Part shown: positions 26,645-36,107 of the stretch, piece after piece
Numbering within the stretch: position 1 is the first letter of the stretch
How the letters are laid out: the number at the start of each line of letters is the position of its first letter
Source of the DNA: Candidatus Poribacteria bacterium
GTDB taxonomy: Bacteria; Poribacteria; WGA-4E; WGA-3G
Reading direction: 5' to 3'
Assembly: GCA_022826805.1 (NCBI GenBank)
Contig: JAJDUH010000036.1
Span: 1 to 64,000, forward strand
DNA length: 64,000 nt
Made by a program: the position numbers and the translations under genes
The notes under the pieces: model-generated
What the model was told of the DNA's origin: nothing
The model's database searches: none
The model's input: only the letters and a program-made list of their open reading frames with translations

Positions 26645-27466
26645 TTAAAACCTGTGTAATTCGTTTAAGCAGTCGGAAAGTCCTAATATCTGCAATTCTT
26701 TGGAGACATAATTAAGGACAGCCTTTTCCAAAGCGAAAGGGTAAATTACGCCGTGCTGCTTTGCGATGTCCGGTCCGTACTGTTGCATAATGGCTGTTAA
26801 TCGGAGATTTGCTTTGGCAATACCTTCTCTATTGATGCTTTGCATTGTCAATGCAGTTTCGATCTCTTCTCTGAGTGCTTGTGGAATAAAAGCATTGATG
26901 TTTTTTATACCTCTGTCCCTTTGATTACCATTCCCTATAATGAGGACTTCAGTCAGCGACATCACGAGAAATGTAATGCCCATGGAACCCGAAATACACT
27001 CATCGCGTCCTAAAACTGTGGGGAGAATGGAAAGGACGCGCCAAAACTCGTTAAAATGCTGCGTTAGTGCTGTGCTAACATCTTTCGGATCCTTATTTCT
27101 GCACGCTTCCTTGAATTGGATATACCCTTCAGTGGCAGATAACACACGAACCTTAGGGCGTTCAAGAGAAATTGTATCTCCAGCGTGTAACCACACATCA
27201 ACCCGTAAGCCTACTGTTGTGATGCAGGTTATCATCTGTCCGGGAAATGTTTCTCTGAAAAGAACGAGCGGTTGAACATCAGATAGCCAAGATTCTAAGC
27301 CTTGTTGAAAAGCAGCCTTATCTTCCTCAGCAACCAATAGATGGATATCAATATCTGAGTATCTGTCGGCGGTTCCCTTTGCAAAGCTCCCTTCCAGCCA
27401 CACTGCCAAAGGACGTCCATCTGAATCTGCTTTATCTACAAATGCCTTTAGGTATTCTTGATGCAT
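26645..27466 (-). CDS. Nucleotidyltransferase-fold protein (aminoglycoside adenylyltransferase-like)
   Basis: The polymerase-beta-type catalytic motif is present: LEGSFAKGTADRYSDIDIHL, with the GS and DxD pair intact; a later RVDVWL supplies the third acidic residue. The rest is helical, as in antibiotic-modifying or small-molecule nucleotidyltransferases. ATG 27466 is preferred, giving 273 residues. The frame remains open to a TTG at 27559 inside the upstream PhyH gene, so up to 31 extra residues are possible. The function could be transfer of AMP to a small molecule or protein; resistance is not established. Confidence 0.72.
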   Translation of the reverse strand: MHQEYLKAFVDKADSDGRPLAVWLEGSFAKGTADRYSDIDIHLLVAEEDKAAFQQGLESWLSDVQPLVLFRETFPGQMITCITTVGLRVDVWLHAGDTISLERPKVRVLSATEGYIQFKEACRNKDPKDVSTALTQHFNEFWRVLSILPTVLGRDECISGSMGITFLVMSLTEVLIIGNGNQRDRGIKNINAFIPQALREEIETALTMQSINREGIAKANLRLTAIMQQYGPDIAKQHGVIYPFALEKAVLNYVSKELQILGLSDCLNELHRF

Positions 27467-27527
27467 TTTCCAATCCGTTGCGACAACTTTCTCAGACACG
27501 CTATTTTGGGTAATCTCGCACGAGAAT

Positions 27528-28337
27528 TTAACCGTAGGCACCGTGGTTGAGGAAGCCAAGCAGTCGGCGTAAACGGGGACTCGCGTCTTTGTAGACAGAA
27601 TCCGGCATGTTATAGTTCATGAACGGATAATATTTATGCCCGACGAGTCGGCGTGCGTAAGTTACTTGGGTGATATATCGGGTGCGCTGGCTCTGGTTCG
27701 GACCGCCGCGATGCCATACTTGGTTGTTGAACATAATGACACTTCCCGCTTTTCCGAGATTGTATTGGACTTTTTCTTCCCACTCCGTTCCTTCGATTGG
27801 ATTCGGCGGCGATGCGCCGAAAAGATGAGAACCCGGAACAACTTCTGTGCCGCCGTGTTCAATCTTAGTGACGTCAGTAAGGTAGTAATTCGCTGTAAAA
27901 AGCAGCACAGGCAGTCGCACGTTCTTCGGCGGTTCACCTTCTGTTACAATGTAGTGCGGCGCATCATCTTGGTGCCACGACGTGATTCCTCCGCCCGGAT
28001 AGGTTTGGAAAGAATTGTTGTGAATGACGTGGCAATTTTCCGCGACGAGTGCTTCAGCGAAGGAGACAATGGGTTCGAGATCGAATAGTTGACGATTGGC
28101 TTCGCTGTGTTCAAACATTCGATGGCTTAGGTGCATGTGACGTGTGGGGTTTCCACTGTTCAAGCCATTGGAGTTATTTTTGAGTGCCCACTCTAAATCC
28201 TGACGAAGTTGGGCACATAGATCGGGAGGCAAGACATTTTGTAAAAACAGGCAGCCGCGTTGGTGGAAGGTTTCCACCCATTCTTGGATTTGGGCATCAC
28301 TGACAACCTGATCTGCTAAGTAGGTTGTTTTTTCCAT
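27528..28337 (-). CDS. Phytanoyl-CoA dioxygenase (PhyH) family Fe(II)/2-oxoglutarate oxygenase
   Basis: The 269-residue protein has the Fe(II) ligands of the double-stranded beta-helix: HxD in TSWHQDDAPH, the distal histidine in NQVWHRGGPN and a 2-oxoglutarate arginine in RTRYITQV. PhyH relatives hydroxylate a wide range of small molecules, so the substrate is open. Its end is close to the following nucleotidyltransferase gene, possibly overlapping it if that gene starts early. It begins 4 bases after the stop codon of the restriction endonuclease gene upstream. Confidence 0.88.
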   Translation of the reverse strand: MEKTTYLADQVVSDAQIQEWVETFHQRGCLFLQNVLPPDLCAQLRQDLEWALKNNSNGLNSGNPTRHMHLSHRMFEHSEANRQLFDLEPIVSFAEALVAENCHVIHNNSFQTYPGGGITSWHQDDAPHYIVTEGEPPKNVRLPVLLFTANYYLTDVTKIEHGGTEVVPGSHLFGASPPNPIEGTEWEEKVQYNLGKAGSVIMFNNQVWHRGGPNQSQRTRYITQVTYARRLVGHKYYPFMNYNMPDSVYKDASPRLRRLLGFLNHGAYG

Positions 28338-28341
28338 TGTT

Positions 28342-29208
28342 CTACGCTCCTTCAGTCAAAGCTGGTAGATTCGTCTGAAAAATAAGAAAATTTCCGTTAA
28401 AATAATGTTGAAGAATAAAAATTTCCATTTGGGAAAATAGCCTTGTACAGTTCATTTCCTTGAAAACAGTTTTCATTTGACTGTGCAGACGATTCTGATC
28501 GGTATCACTATGACATGGAACACCGAAGTTCAATGTATTATCTCGGATTTGGGGATATTGATTCGGATTCAGAATATTTGCACCAGCTTTAACTTCTGTC
28601 ATAATACGAAAACGCAACCGTACTGAGGCATCGTCTACGTTTCTTGTTTTACTGAAGGTTTGTTGTTCACTAAACAGATCCAGCAATTTCTGTTTCATTG
28701 CTGCCGACAAAGTTTCTCCAAGTTCGTTTAGGCACTCTTCTAAAGCTTGGGCGAATGACTCTGAAATTAGTGTTGAAACGGGAACTGTCTCAAAAAACTT
28801 TCCGTGAGTCAAGCAGACTTTCACGTTTGACTGTTTTCTACCACGAATTAGGTAAAAAACCTGGCGGATAGGTAAGGAAAGTATGTCATTGCCTGCTGCC
28901 TGCATCTGTGTTCGGATGATGTTTTCTTGACCTGCCGTTAACTTCTCAATATTCTTTTCACCTGTTGGGATTGTTGAATTGAAGGAAGCAATTCCATAGA
29001 TTTTGCTATCTTTGAGTTCAACCAATTCCCCACCAGTAAACTGTGAATCACCACGATTGAGTTTAATGGCTAAATCAGGAAATTTTCCCGTGTTAATACA
29101 AGAAAGCATTTGCTCATCAAATGGAAAACTTTCAAGTTTATTTGTTAAAGGGAATTTCTCTTTTTTTCGGCATAAATCAGCGAAGAAATGATAAATTGAA
29201 TAAGCCAT
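28342..29208 (-). CDS. Predicted type II restriction endonuclease (possibly HindVP-like)
   Basis: A 288-residue protein directly after a DNA methyltransferase, with its ATG abutting the methylase stop (TAAATG), an arrangement that couples the two. A PD-(D/E)XK-like core is visible: FPDLAIKL, then TGGELVELKDSK, where the first D, the E and the K fit the catalytic triad. The following ASFNSTIPTG is a pattern I associate with HindVP-type enzymes, but this cannot be confirmed here. The recognition site is unknown. It would cut unmethylated foreign DNA. Confidence 0.7.
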   Translation of the reverse strand: MAYSIYHFFADLCRKKEKFPLTNKLESFPFDEQMLSCINTGKFPDLAIKLNRGDSQFTGGELVELKDSKIYGIASFNSTIPTGEKNIEKLTAGQENIIRTQMQAAGNDILSLPIRQVFYLIRGRKQSNVKVCLTHGKFFETVPVSTLISESFAQALEECLNELGETLSAAMKQKLLDLFSEQQTFSKTRNVDDASVRLRFRIMTEVKAGANILNPNQYPQIRDNTLNFGVPCHSDTDQNRLHSQMKTVFKEMNCTRLFSQMEIFILQHYFNGNFLIFQTNLPALTEGA

Positions 29209-30126
29209 TTATTGGTTTGACTCAAGAAAGGCCATCTGTTTGGTATTGGTTTCGTCGGAGGACGCGAATTTTCTGTTTAGTTCGCGGTCTCCCCAAATGG
29301 TTTCCAAGTCCCGGGTACAGGCATAATCCTTGAAAAAGCGCGAGACATCATCTGATTTTCTCTGCTCGTCAAGTCTATTTTGAATAAGCGCGATGTTATG
29401 TGAGTCGAGTTCGATTCCTATTGAGCGGCGTCTTAATTGTTCTGCGACAACGAGCGTTGTCCCTGAGCCTGCGAAGGGATCGAGAACAACATCCCCCGGA
29501 TTTGTAGAAGAAAGGATAATCCGGAGAAGCAATTGAAGAGGTGCTTGTTGTTTGTGTAAGCGATTTCCTTCTGTATCACGTAATGCTTCATCGCCCGCAA
29601 AGTAGCCTGAGGTTAACTCACGGATATCATCCCACACGTCGGTAACAAACATACCGTTTACGCGCGCGTGTTTATAGCCTGCAGGGAGAGGTGGATCAAT
29701 GCGCAGCCGATGGAAAACGCGCGGGGTTTTACCCTTAGTTGCAAACGCAATGACTTGGTAGTGTTTGCCGAAACGTTTCGACCCGGGGACTGCTGAGGTT
29801 TTCTTTTTCCAGATAATCAGGTTTTGAAAACTCCATCCGGTATCGCGTAGGCACCTCAGCACGAATTCCGTGTTTTTTTCTCGTTGCATGAAGTAGATTG
29901 CACCACCATCGGAAGTCAAAGCATACATCTTTGCACAGATATCGTGCATCCACTCCCAATATTTCGCTGGAGACAAATTGTCGTCCCACATATTATATGC
30001 CTTGTCCTGATTGAAAGGCGGATCGAGAAAAGACAGATCGATTTTGGATTCAACGCACCCATTATCTAACGCAGTCGTGCAATTTTCATGGAGAACGATA
30101 CAGTTTTTTTTAAATAAGTTGCCCAT
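29209..30126 (-). CDS. Type II DNA methyltransferase, beta class, probably N6-adenine
   Basis: A 305-residue S-adenosylmethionine-dependent methylase. Catalytic motif IV (LSFLDPPFNQ, near residue 32) precedes the cofactor motif I (VLDPFAGSGTT, near residue 220), which defines the beta class. DPPF favours N6-adenine over N4-cytosine specificity. The region between them holds the target-recognition domain (FVTDVWDDIRELTSGYF). It should protect the host from the nuclease at 28342. AGGAA precedes the ATG. Confidence 0.88.
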   Translation of the reverse strand: MGNLFKKNCIVLHENCTTALDNGCVESKIDLSFLDPPFNQDKAYNMWDDNLSPAKYWEWMHDICAKMYALTSDGGAIYFMQREKNTEFVLRCLRDTGWSFQNLIIWKKKTSAVPGSKRFGKHYQVIAFATKGKTPRVFHRLRIDPPLPAGYKHARVNGMFVTDVWDDIRELTSGYFAGDEALRDTEGNRLHKQQAPLQLLLRIILSSTNPGDVVLDPFAGSGTTLVVAEQLRRRSIGIELDSHNIALIQNRLDEQRKSDDVSRFFKDYACTRDLETIWGDRELNRKFASSDETNTKQMAFLESNQ

Positions 30127-30445
30127 GATATTTACGCGTTCCTGAAGTTATATAATTAACTCAAATTGCGACTTACAAAATTTTAGGTATATAGACACTC
30201 GTCTTTATGCAAGGGAATTGATTATTCAAGGCATTTCGTAGCTTAGACTGTGAGACTGCACCGCAATAGGTACGATCTAACAGATTATGCTACAAAGGCG
30301 GCTATTTAGGTTATACGTACTTGCTGCTCTCGTGAGCACGTTTGGACAGAAGACTGGAAGTCCAGAAGCAAACAAAAAATGCTGCTCCAATCTTCCAGTC
30401 TTCTCATCATCCGGTAAAGGAAACGTGCGATTCAATGCGTAGTAT
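30127..30445. other. Intergenic region with long inverted repeat
   Basis: A 13-bp perfect stem pairs 30348-30360 (AGAAGACTGGAAG) with 30392-30404. An outer 7-bp stem pairs 30337-30343 (CACGTTT) with 30421-30427. It lies just after the DUF350 gene on the minus strand. There is no U-run, so it is not a canonical terminator. The remainder looks like the promoter and leader of the methylase gene. Confidence 0.55.
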
Positions 30446-30781
30446 TTAGCCCATCGCTGCCGCGACGATGATACCGAGCGAGATGAGGACACCAGCGACG
30501 GCAATACCAGCAGCAGTGTTATTCTCTTCAGCGATTTGGCGGTTTAGGTCGTAGGGGGTCGCCATATCGAAGACTTTGTAGCCTACCATCAGAATAATTA
30601 AACCGACAATGCTAAAGACGATACCTTCAATAATAAAGCCACCCAAGACTTTGAAGTTTACCATTGGACCATCTACTGTAGCTGCGTCGTCTTGGGCGTT
30701 TGCGTTATGTGTGAACAAGACAAAGGCAACAAGTGCTACGGTAACCAGCATGAGCGTCGTGAATACAATCTGCTTAGCCAT
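30446..30781 (-). CDS. DUF350 family membrane protein
   Basis: A 111-residue protein. Residues 1-29 form a signal peptide or first span (TLMLVTVALVAFVLFTHNANA). A single DUF350 unit follows: two hydrophobic helices joined by YDLNRQIAEENNTAAGIAVA, whose glutamate/asparagine and AGI motif is the family hallmark. Most DUF350 proteins carry two to four such spans without a signal peptide, so this is a short version. The function of the family is unknown. Confidence 0.78.
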   Translation of the reverse strand: MAKQIVFTTLMLVTVALVAFVLFTHNANAQDDAATVDGPMVNFKVLGGFIIEGIVFSIVGLIILMVGYKVFDMATPYDLNRQIAEENNTAAGIAVAGVLISLGIIVAAAMG

Positions 30782-30876
30782 TTTATAGAGTCTCCTTATT
30801 TTGGGCGGGACTTAATAAGAGATTCATCCCCGCGTATGTCTGCATTGATGTAATGGCACACGGTGCGTGCCTACTA

Positions 30877-33800
30877 CTATACGGAAAGTTCAAACTGCAC
30901 ATCCGTGGTGGCGTGCAGGTACTTTACCAATATAGCATCCTTATCTTCGATATAAAGCCATCCGGATTCAACATCTTCAAGATTTTGCACGGCTGGGATC
31001 TCGGTTTCTGCGTGTTTACTTGGTTCATTAACCTGTTCAGAGGCATCAGGGGTTGAGTCGTCATCCACGGGTGCTGCGAACTGGTATCTTGCGCGAAGGG
31101 TTTGTGGAGCACGTCCATAACCAACAATAAGGGAATAACTTGCCTCGTTTTCAGCGTAGCTGAGCTGCCAGTTTAGTTGACCGGTATCGATTAGGGTAAA
31201 GGCGTCTACCTTTGCGCCTGAGCTAAGATGGACATCACCTACGGTAGCCGTTTTGATAACCGGATCAAGCCCTCGGAGCGTATAGACGTTCACCATAATA
31301 TCTTCAGGATTCAGATGCGGTCCCCTACCTTCAGTGCAAAAACCGTAGAATCCGTCGGGATAGGTGCCTTTCAGTTCACCATCTTCCGACTGCTGATACA
31401 TTGCACTGACCGTAATGCCTTCAGCGATCTTGCCCCACCGTTCATCCTTGGTGTGCTGGTTGAGGCGTTGTAGGTAGTAGGCGAGAACTAATCCATTCCA
31501 TTGAACAGGAACGCCGAACCATGGGTGTGTATAGAAAGTCGTACCGAAAACGGGTATTGAAGCGAATTGCATACCGGGCCGGTCTGGCAGATGCCAATGA
31601 TAGAGGAATGGCATTGCTGTTTCTGCCCAATGCATTGCGCGTTTGAGATATTCTTTTTTTCTTGTGAGTTCGTAAGCCTCCGCGTAAGCTCCGATTGCAT
31701 GTGCGGCGGCGAGGACATCGGGTTGATACATCGGACATTCCCACATTTGTGCACCGCGTGGCAACGAGAATTGCTTCATGAATTCAAGAGCTTTTACACC
31801 TGCATCCCGTGATGTGTTGTTGCCAGTGATTCGCGCATGCTTGAGGAGTAGAAGTGCTGAATCAGCACAGGTGCCGAGTACCGCTTCGCCCTCCTTTCCA
31901 AGGGAGGCAGTTTTAGTGCTTGATGGATGCCATCGCCAACTTCCATCGGGTTCTTGCGTAGAGATATGCTGCTGCGCTTCTTCCTCCATATAGGTTAATG
32001 CGGCGTCTATGTTCCCGATATAGAAAGGGAATTCCCATCTCAAAATGTGACAGGAGCCGCGAGCAGCCAATCCTTGCTTACCTGATTCGGTTATGGTGTT
32101 CTTAGCAATTTCTGCTGCCCGTTTTTTCACTTCTTCATCTTTTGTAACGAGGTAATCGTACCAGAGTAAGGTTCCGAAGCCGGGTTCATTATGGGCTTCC
32201 CAATCCACACAGTGGCGAGATTTTCGGGTGTGTTCGTCCCATGTAGTGTGCATAAATCCGTGCCGTGAGAGTAGGAGTTCTTCTTCATCGCTTCGGGGCG
32301 GCTCAAGCGGTTCGGGAGTGCCGTAAGCATCAGTCCAGTGTGCTACGGCATCTAAAATAGAGGCGTTTCCGTTGATGATAATTTCGCTTTTGATGGATAT
32401 CGGACGCGAAGGCGTCAATGGATATGGGGTGGAAGCCTCTTTTTCATTTTCCTGGACCCATTCTGGCACAGTCGGTAGAAACAGTCCGAGTGCGTGATTT
32501 TTCTGGTGCTGATGCCAATTGGGTGAAGCGAACATCGCCGAGAGCATTTGGTTTTCGCCATCCCAAGTATCAAGTGGATTCCAGATGATACCGACGACTG
32601 ATTTCTGCATCTCTACTGCCATGACTGGAACCGTAATTTTATAGGGGTGTGGGACCAGACGATTATTGAGGGGTGGCGCTGCGTCCCGCGTGCTTGAAGA
32701 GTGCTCGTCATTCTCCAAGAACTCGAGTCCAGGAAACAGTGCTGCAGTTTTCTTTTCCGGATTGCGTCCACATCCAGCGTAAAGCGTCGGACCGAGAAAA
32801 GAAAGCAGTGCCCTATCTCCATCGGTTTGCAATTGATATTCCGTTTTAACTCGGTTCGCATCTTCAGTGAGGGCCCACTGCATCTCATAGTCCCATTTCA
32901 CACCGTCAGCGTCCGTGTTTGTGCCGCTTAACCGAATAATAGACTCGTTCTCGTTACCAGCAAGTTGGTATCCTGTTGGAACAAGTTGAAACGTTTGGCG
33001 GTTTTGTGCTGCATCAAGGTAGGTAACCTCGGAAAGTGCTGGACTGGTCGCCACTCGCTGGTAATTGCCGCCTTTTGCGACAAAGAGTATGTAATATTCA
33101 AATCCGCGTTCAACAGCGTTCTGTTCAGCAGTAGTCGTCTGGGTGCTGCGAACAAAAACGATACGGAGTTGTTTGTTCCCCATCACGACGTTTCCATCTT
33201 GGGTATAGGTGTGTAGTTCTTTTATTACTTTGGTCGTGAGTTTGGGTTGTGCGGGGCGTACCGAGACGCTACCTTGAGCCGTCTGACGTTCTTCACCGGC
33301 TGCGGTTTGGCATTTAAGCGAAACTGAGAAAGAGACCACAGTCGGATGTGGAAGGCGGCGAGCGACCCAGAAGACAGTCCTTTCTTGACCTGGTTCAATT
33401 TCTTTGATCGTCTGCCGGGGTCTGCCACGTCTTAGCTTCATGCCATTGACAGCGATTCGAGCGGTATCCGCTTTGCCTAAAGGGCCGCTACCAGTGTTCC
33501 GAAGGATGCATTGTACCTCGAAATCTTCGCCGGCTGTAACGACAGCGGCTGTTGGTCCTACGCTCACAATTTCCAGTTTCGGTTGTGCAGCGTAAAGTGA
33601 TATTTGAACCGGGCGTTCTTCTATACCCAATGTTTCGATACAGACATCTGTTAGTGCCGAGGCTGCTGTCGAAACAGGCTGGTTGAACGTCAAGAAGTGC
33701 GTCCTTTCATCATCAAGGTGTACAATAGCGATACCACATCGGAGTTGCGGTTCAGTGTCTCTTTTGGCTTTCCGAAGCTGCTTCTCTTTAAGTTTGTATA

Positions 33801-34854
33801 ACTGCGGTTTGCCCCACAATGCCCAAGCGTAGTTACTATTGCCTTGGACATTACATTCTGTCAAAAATGAGAGCGTAATCTCTTTACCGGCGTAACTTGT
33901 GAGGTCGATGCTTTCTTCCTGCCAGCAGCATTCAGTTGAGACTGATTCGAAGCGTCTTTCTGGCGCAGTGGGTTCATCTGTATTGGAAATTTCGATGGCG
34001 AACTTTACGCCTCCAGGTTGTCGCTCGGTATCGTCAAATGCGACACCATCCCTTAAACCGATGGAAAAGTGGAGTAAAAGTTTATCATTGCTATCAACAT
34101 CGGGCAGTGAAATAGTATAATCAATTTTTGCGACTTCTGTTGGTGTTGGATGTTCAAAGATTACGGGTTTTGGGACACCGCCTGAAGAATCTGTGCTATT
34201 GGCAGAGGCTTGTTCTGCACCAGAGACAGTGCTGTGTTCAAACATCTCTACGAAGTCGTAAATCTCCTCAATAATACCAAGGTTTATAGGTATTGTGGGT
34301 TCAGGAGTTTCTGGTTCTATTTCAGTATCATCGCTCTCTTCTGTTCCTTCTGATTTGATTTCTGTGGCCTGCGCATTGTCCTCAGTTTCCTCGGCGGACA
34401 GGACAGTCTCCACTAGCGATTCTGGCTCGTCTTCGGTGTCCGAATTGTCAGCGGGCGCGAAATTAGTAACCTCGTCAGGAGGGGCATCACCTGCACTCGA
34501 TTCAGAGGGCGTGTTATCCTCGTTTGCTTCAGTATTCTCATCTGTACGTGCTGGATTACTATCCGGCTGTATTTGGACGCTCTGCTCTTCGGTGACAGGC
34601 GGAACATCCGCTTCCAGATGTGCTTCCTCAGGAGCAGGTGAGGCATCGTTTTCTTCGGTTTCCGTTTGTTCGGAAACCTCAGTATCGGCAGTAGATGACG
34701 CTGTGGCTTCAGCGTCATCTAAGGAATTGTCATCAGTTGTGAATTCTAATTCCGTTTGGGGTTCGTCGCCATCTTGGGCATCGGTAGGTTGATTGTTTTC
34801 TTCCTCTGTTTTTCCGATACATGTGGCTAAAAACTGTTGAGTACCGGTGAGCAT
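30877..34854 (-). CDS. Large protein with acidic N-terminal region, CARDB-like domain and six-hairpin glycosidase-like domain
   Basis: The 1325-residue protein begins 0 bases after the stop of the DUF2961 gene (TAGATG), so translation is probably coupled. Residues 15-195 are an acidic, low-complexity E/D/T/S/P stretch. A jelly-roll-like part follows (about 230-340), then a CARDB-like domain (about 425-535) and a beta-sandwich. From about residue 860 a helical alpha/alpha region contains repeated hairpins and aromatic motifs (FGTLLWYDYLVTKDEE, QEPDGSWRWHP, WFGVPVQWNGLVLAYYL) like six-hairpin glycosidases or polysaccharide lyases. No signal peptide is seen. Together with its partner it probably degrades a complex glycan. 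Catalytic residues were not identified. Confidence 0.7.
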   Translation of the reverse strand: MLTGTQQFLATCIGKTEEENNQPTDAQDGDEPQTELEFTTDDNSLDDAEATASSTADTEVSEQTETEENDASPAPEEAHLEADVPPVTEEQSVQIQPDSNPARTDENTEANEDNTPSESSAGDAPPDEVTNFAPADNSDTEDEPESLVETVLSAEETEDNAQATEIKSEGTEESDDTEIEPETPEPTIPINLGIIEEIYDFVEMFEHSTVSGAEQASANSTDSSGGVPKPVIFEHPTPTEVAKIDYTISLPDVDSNDKLLLHFSIGLRDGVAFDDTERQPGGVKFAIEISNTDEPTAPERRFESVSTECCWQEESIDLTSYAGKEITLSFLTECNVQGNSNYAWALWGKPQLYKLKEKQLRKAKRDTEPQLRCGIAIVHLDDERTHFLTFNQPVSTAASALTDVCIETLGIEERPVQISLYAAQPKLEIVSVGPTAAVVTAGEDFEVQCILRNTGSGPLGKADTARIAVNGMKLRRGRPRQTIKEIEPGQERTVFWVARRLPHPTVVSFSVSLKCQTAAGEERQTAQGSVSVRPAQPKLTTKVIKELHTYTQDGNVVMGNKQLRIVFVRSTQTTTAEQNAVERGFEYYILFVAKGGNYQRVATSPALSEVTYLDAAQNRQTFQLVPTGYQLAGNENESIIRLSGTNTDADGVKWDYEMQWALTEDANRVKTEYQLQTDGDRALLSFLGPTLYAGCGRNPEKKTAALFPGLEFLENDEHSSSTRDAAPPLNNRLVPHPYKITVPVMAVEMQKSVVGIIWNPLDTWDGENQMLSAMFASPNWHQHQKNHALGLFLPTVPEWVQENEKEASTPYPLTPSRPISIKSEIIINGNASILDAVAHWTDAYGTPEPLEPPRSDEEELLLSRHGFMHTTWDEHTRKSRHCVDWEAHNEPGFGTLLWYDYLVTKDEEVKKRAAEIAKNTITESGKQGLAARGSCHILRWEFPFYIGNIDAALTYMEEEAQQHISTQEPDGSWRWHPSSTKTASLGKEGEAVLGTCADSALLLLKHARITGNNTSRDAGVKALEFMKQFSLPRGAQMWECPMYQPDVLAAAHAIGAYAEAYELTRKKEYLKRAMHWAETAMPFLYHWHLPDRPGMQFASIPVFGTTFYTHPWFGVPVQWNGLVLAYYLQRLNQHTKDERWGKIAEGITVSAMYQQSEDGELKGTYPDGFYGFCTEGRGPHLNPEDIMVNVYTLRGLDPVIKTATVGDVHLSSGAKVDAFTLIDTGQLNWQLSYAENEASYSLIVGYGRAPQTLRARYQFAAPVDDDSTPDASEQVNEPSKHAETEIPAVQNLEDVESGWLYIEDKDAILVKYLHATTDVQFELSV

Positions 34855-36003
34855 CTATTCTCTCTCACTCCATTTCTGTTTCATCTGCTTCATTTCATCG
34901 TTGAGCTCAATCTCTTGTGAAGGTGTTTGCGCAGAGGGTTCGATCTGCCATGCTCCGGCATCATCCTTTAGGACGGGTTTACGTTGTGCGACAGGTAAAA
35001 TCCCGAAGGGTGCGTGCGGCTCAATTTGGTACCAGTACGCGACAGAGGATGTCTCATTACTGAGATGATTGCCGTGTCCGTGCTCTATCGTAACCCGAAT
35101 TTCCTTCTCGAAACAGACAGGATTTTCGAGGTGATAGACATAGGAGGTCTGGTAGCCGCCTGTATTATTTTCATGGATAGAAGAACCGTTATGTGCGAAC
35201 GCATTTTCTTGCATTCCCCAGGCTTGATTCAAATAATCTTCTGAACCAGTGCCGTGCAGGTCGGGCGGCCACTTGTAGCCGTCTACCCAGATCATATCAT
35301 CACCTTCGCCCCACCATGTGCCTTGGAAGTTGGTAACCGAGAGATTACAACCTATATAGTGGCCCGTGCCTTCGGCGGAGAGAATGAGGTAGTTGGTGTC
35401 CCATGCGAGTCGTTCTGCGTTGATGATATTGGCTTCTGGCGTATTCACGCGAATTTCATGCCCCCATCCATCACATGGATTTTCACGATGGAATTGTGCA
35501 TGAAAATAGGCAACATCATCAGCGTGAGGCTCGGGATACTGCTCATAATCGATGTAGAAGTATTGACGATGGTTTGTGTCGCCTTCGTTAACAAGTTCGA
35601 TCCTTGCACTGCGATTGAAAGGCATCTGCAAATAGGAGTTAAGCGCGCAGCCTGTATTGAACTCGTTGTTTCGGGCTGTAGAAGCGGAAAACAGCATGGA
35701 ATCGTATGAATTAACGATTTCATTTCCGAGTCCAAAGAAGTCGCCTAAGGGGCAGAGAACGCTTGGATGTTCCTCATCATCCCAGAACATCTGGATCAGT
35801 ACATTTCGATAACCGTTTGGCTGTGTCATCCAGATGTGATTAATGCATCCGGGACCTTTGAGATCTGCGATAACGCGGGTTTCACCGGGAGCAATGTCCC
35901 ATGCGTCGTTATTTCTGCCTGTTGTATCCCAGGAGGATGCGCGTAATGAGCGTGCTTTCCTAACACGCGTCAACGATGACAACAATCCATCAACATAAGT
36001 CAT
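34855..36003 (-). CDS. DUF2961 / GH172-type glycoside hydrolase
   Basis: The 382-residue protein shows the DUF2961 pattern: SLRASSWDTTGRNNDAW at the start, GPGCINHIWMT, then FQGTWWGEGDDMIWVDGYK and HGTGSEDYLNQAWG, where characterised GH172 enzymes have their catalytic glutamates. GH172 members act on fructofuranosides and arabinofuranosides. No signal peptide is visible, so action in the cytoplasm or export by another route is possible. It is the first gene of a coupled pair with the large protein downstream. Confidence 0.85.
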   Translation of the reverse strand: MTYVDGLLSSLTRVRKARSLRASSWDTTGRNNDAWDIAPGETRVIADLKGPGCINHIWMTQPNGYRNVLIQMFWDDEEHPSVLCPLGDFFGLGNEIVNSYDSMLFSASTARNNEFNTGCALNSYLQMPFNRSARIELVNEGDTNHRQYFYIDYEQYPEPHADDVAYFHAQFHRENPCDGWGHEIRVNTPEANIINAERLAWDTNYLILSAEGTGHYIGCNLSVTNFQGTWWGEGDDMIWVDGYKWPPDLHGTGSEDYLNQAWGMQENAFAHNGSSIHENNTGGYQTSYVYHLENPVCFEKEIRVTIEHGHGNHLSNETSSVAYWYQIEPHAPFGILPVAQRKPVLKDDAGAWQIEPSAQTPSQEIELNDEMKQMKQKWSERE

Positions 36004-36107
36004 AGTTTCGTTTCCTATATGATTGCGCGTAGCACTGAAAAAAATTGCTTATTATTCAATTATAACACATACCGCTAAAAAAACAATAGGGAATTCATCT
36101 TTTACGA

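Noticed and set aside
30277..30504. 75-residue minus-strand frame after the DUF350 gene
   Set aside because: It overlaps the DUF350 gene in another frame and the inverted repeat. Composition is serine/arginine-rich without a ribosome site, so it is a shadow.
34295..34792. 165-residue serine/valine-rich plus-strand frame
   Set aside because: It is the antisense reading of the acidic low-complexity region of the large minus-strand protein.
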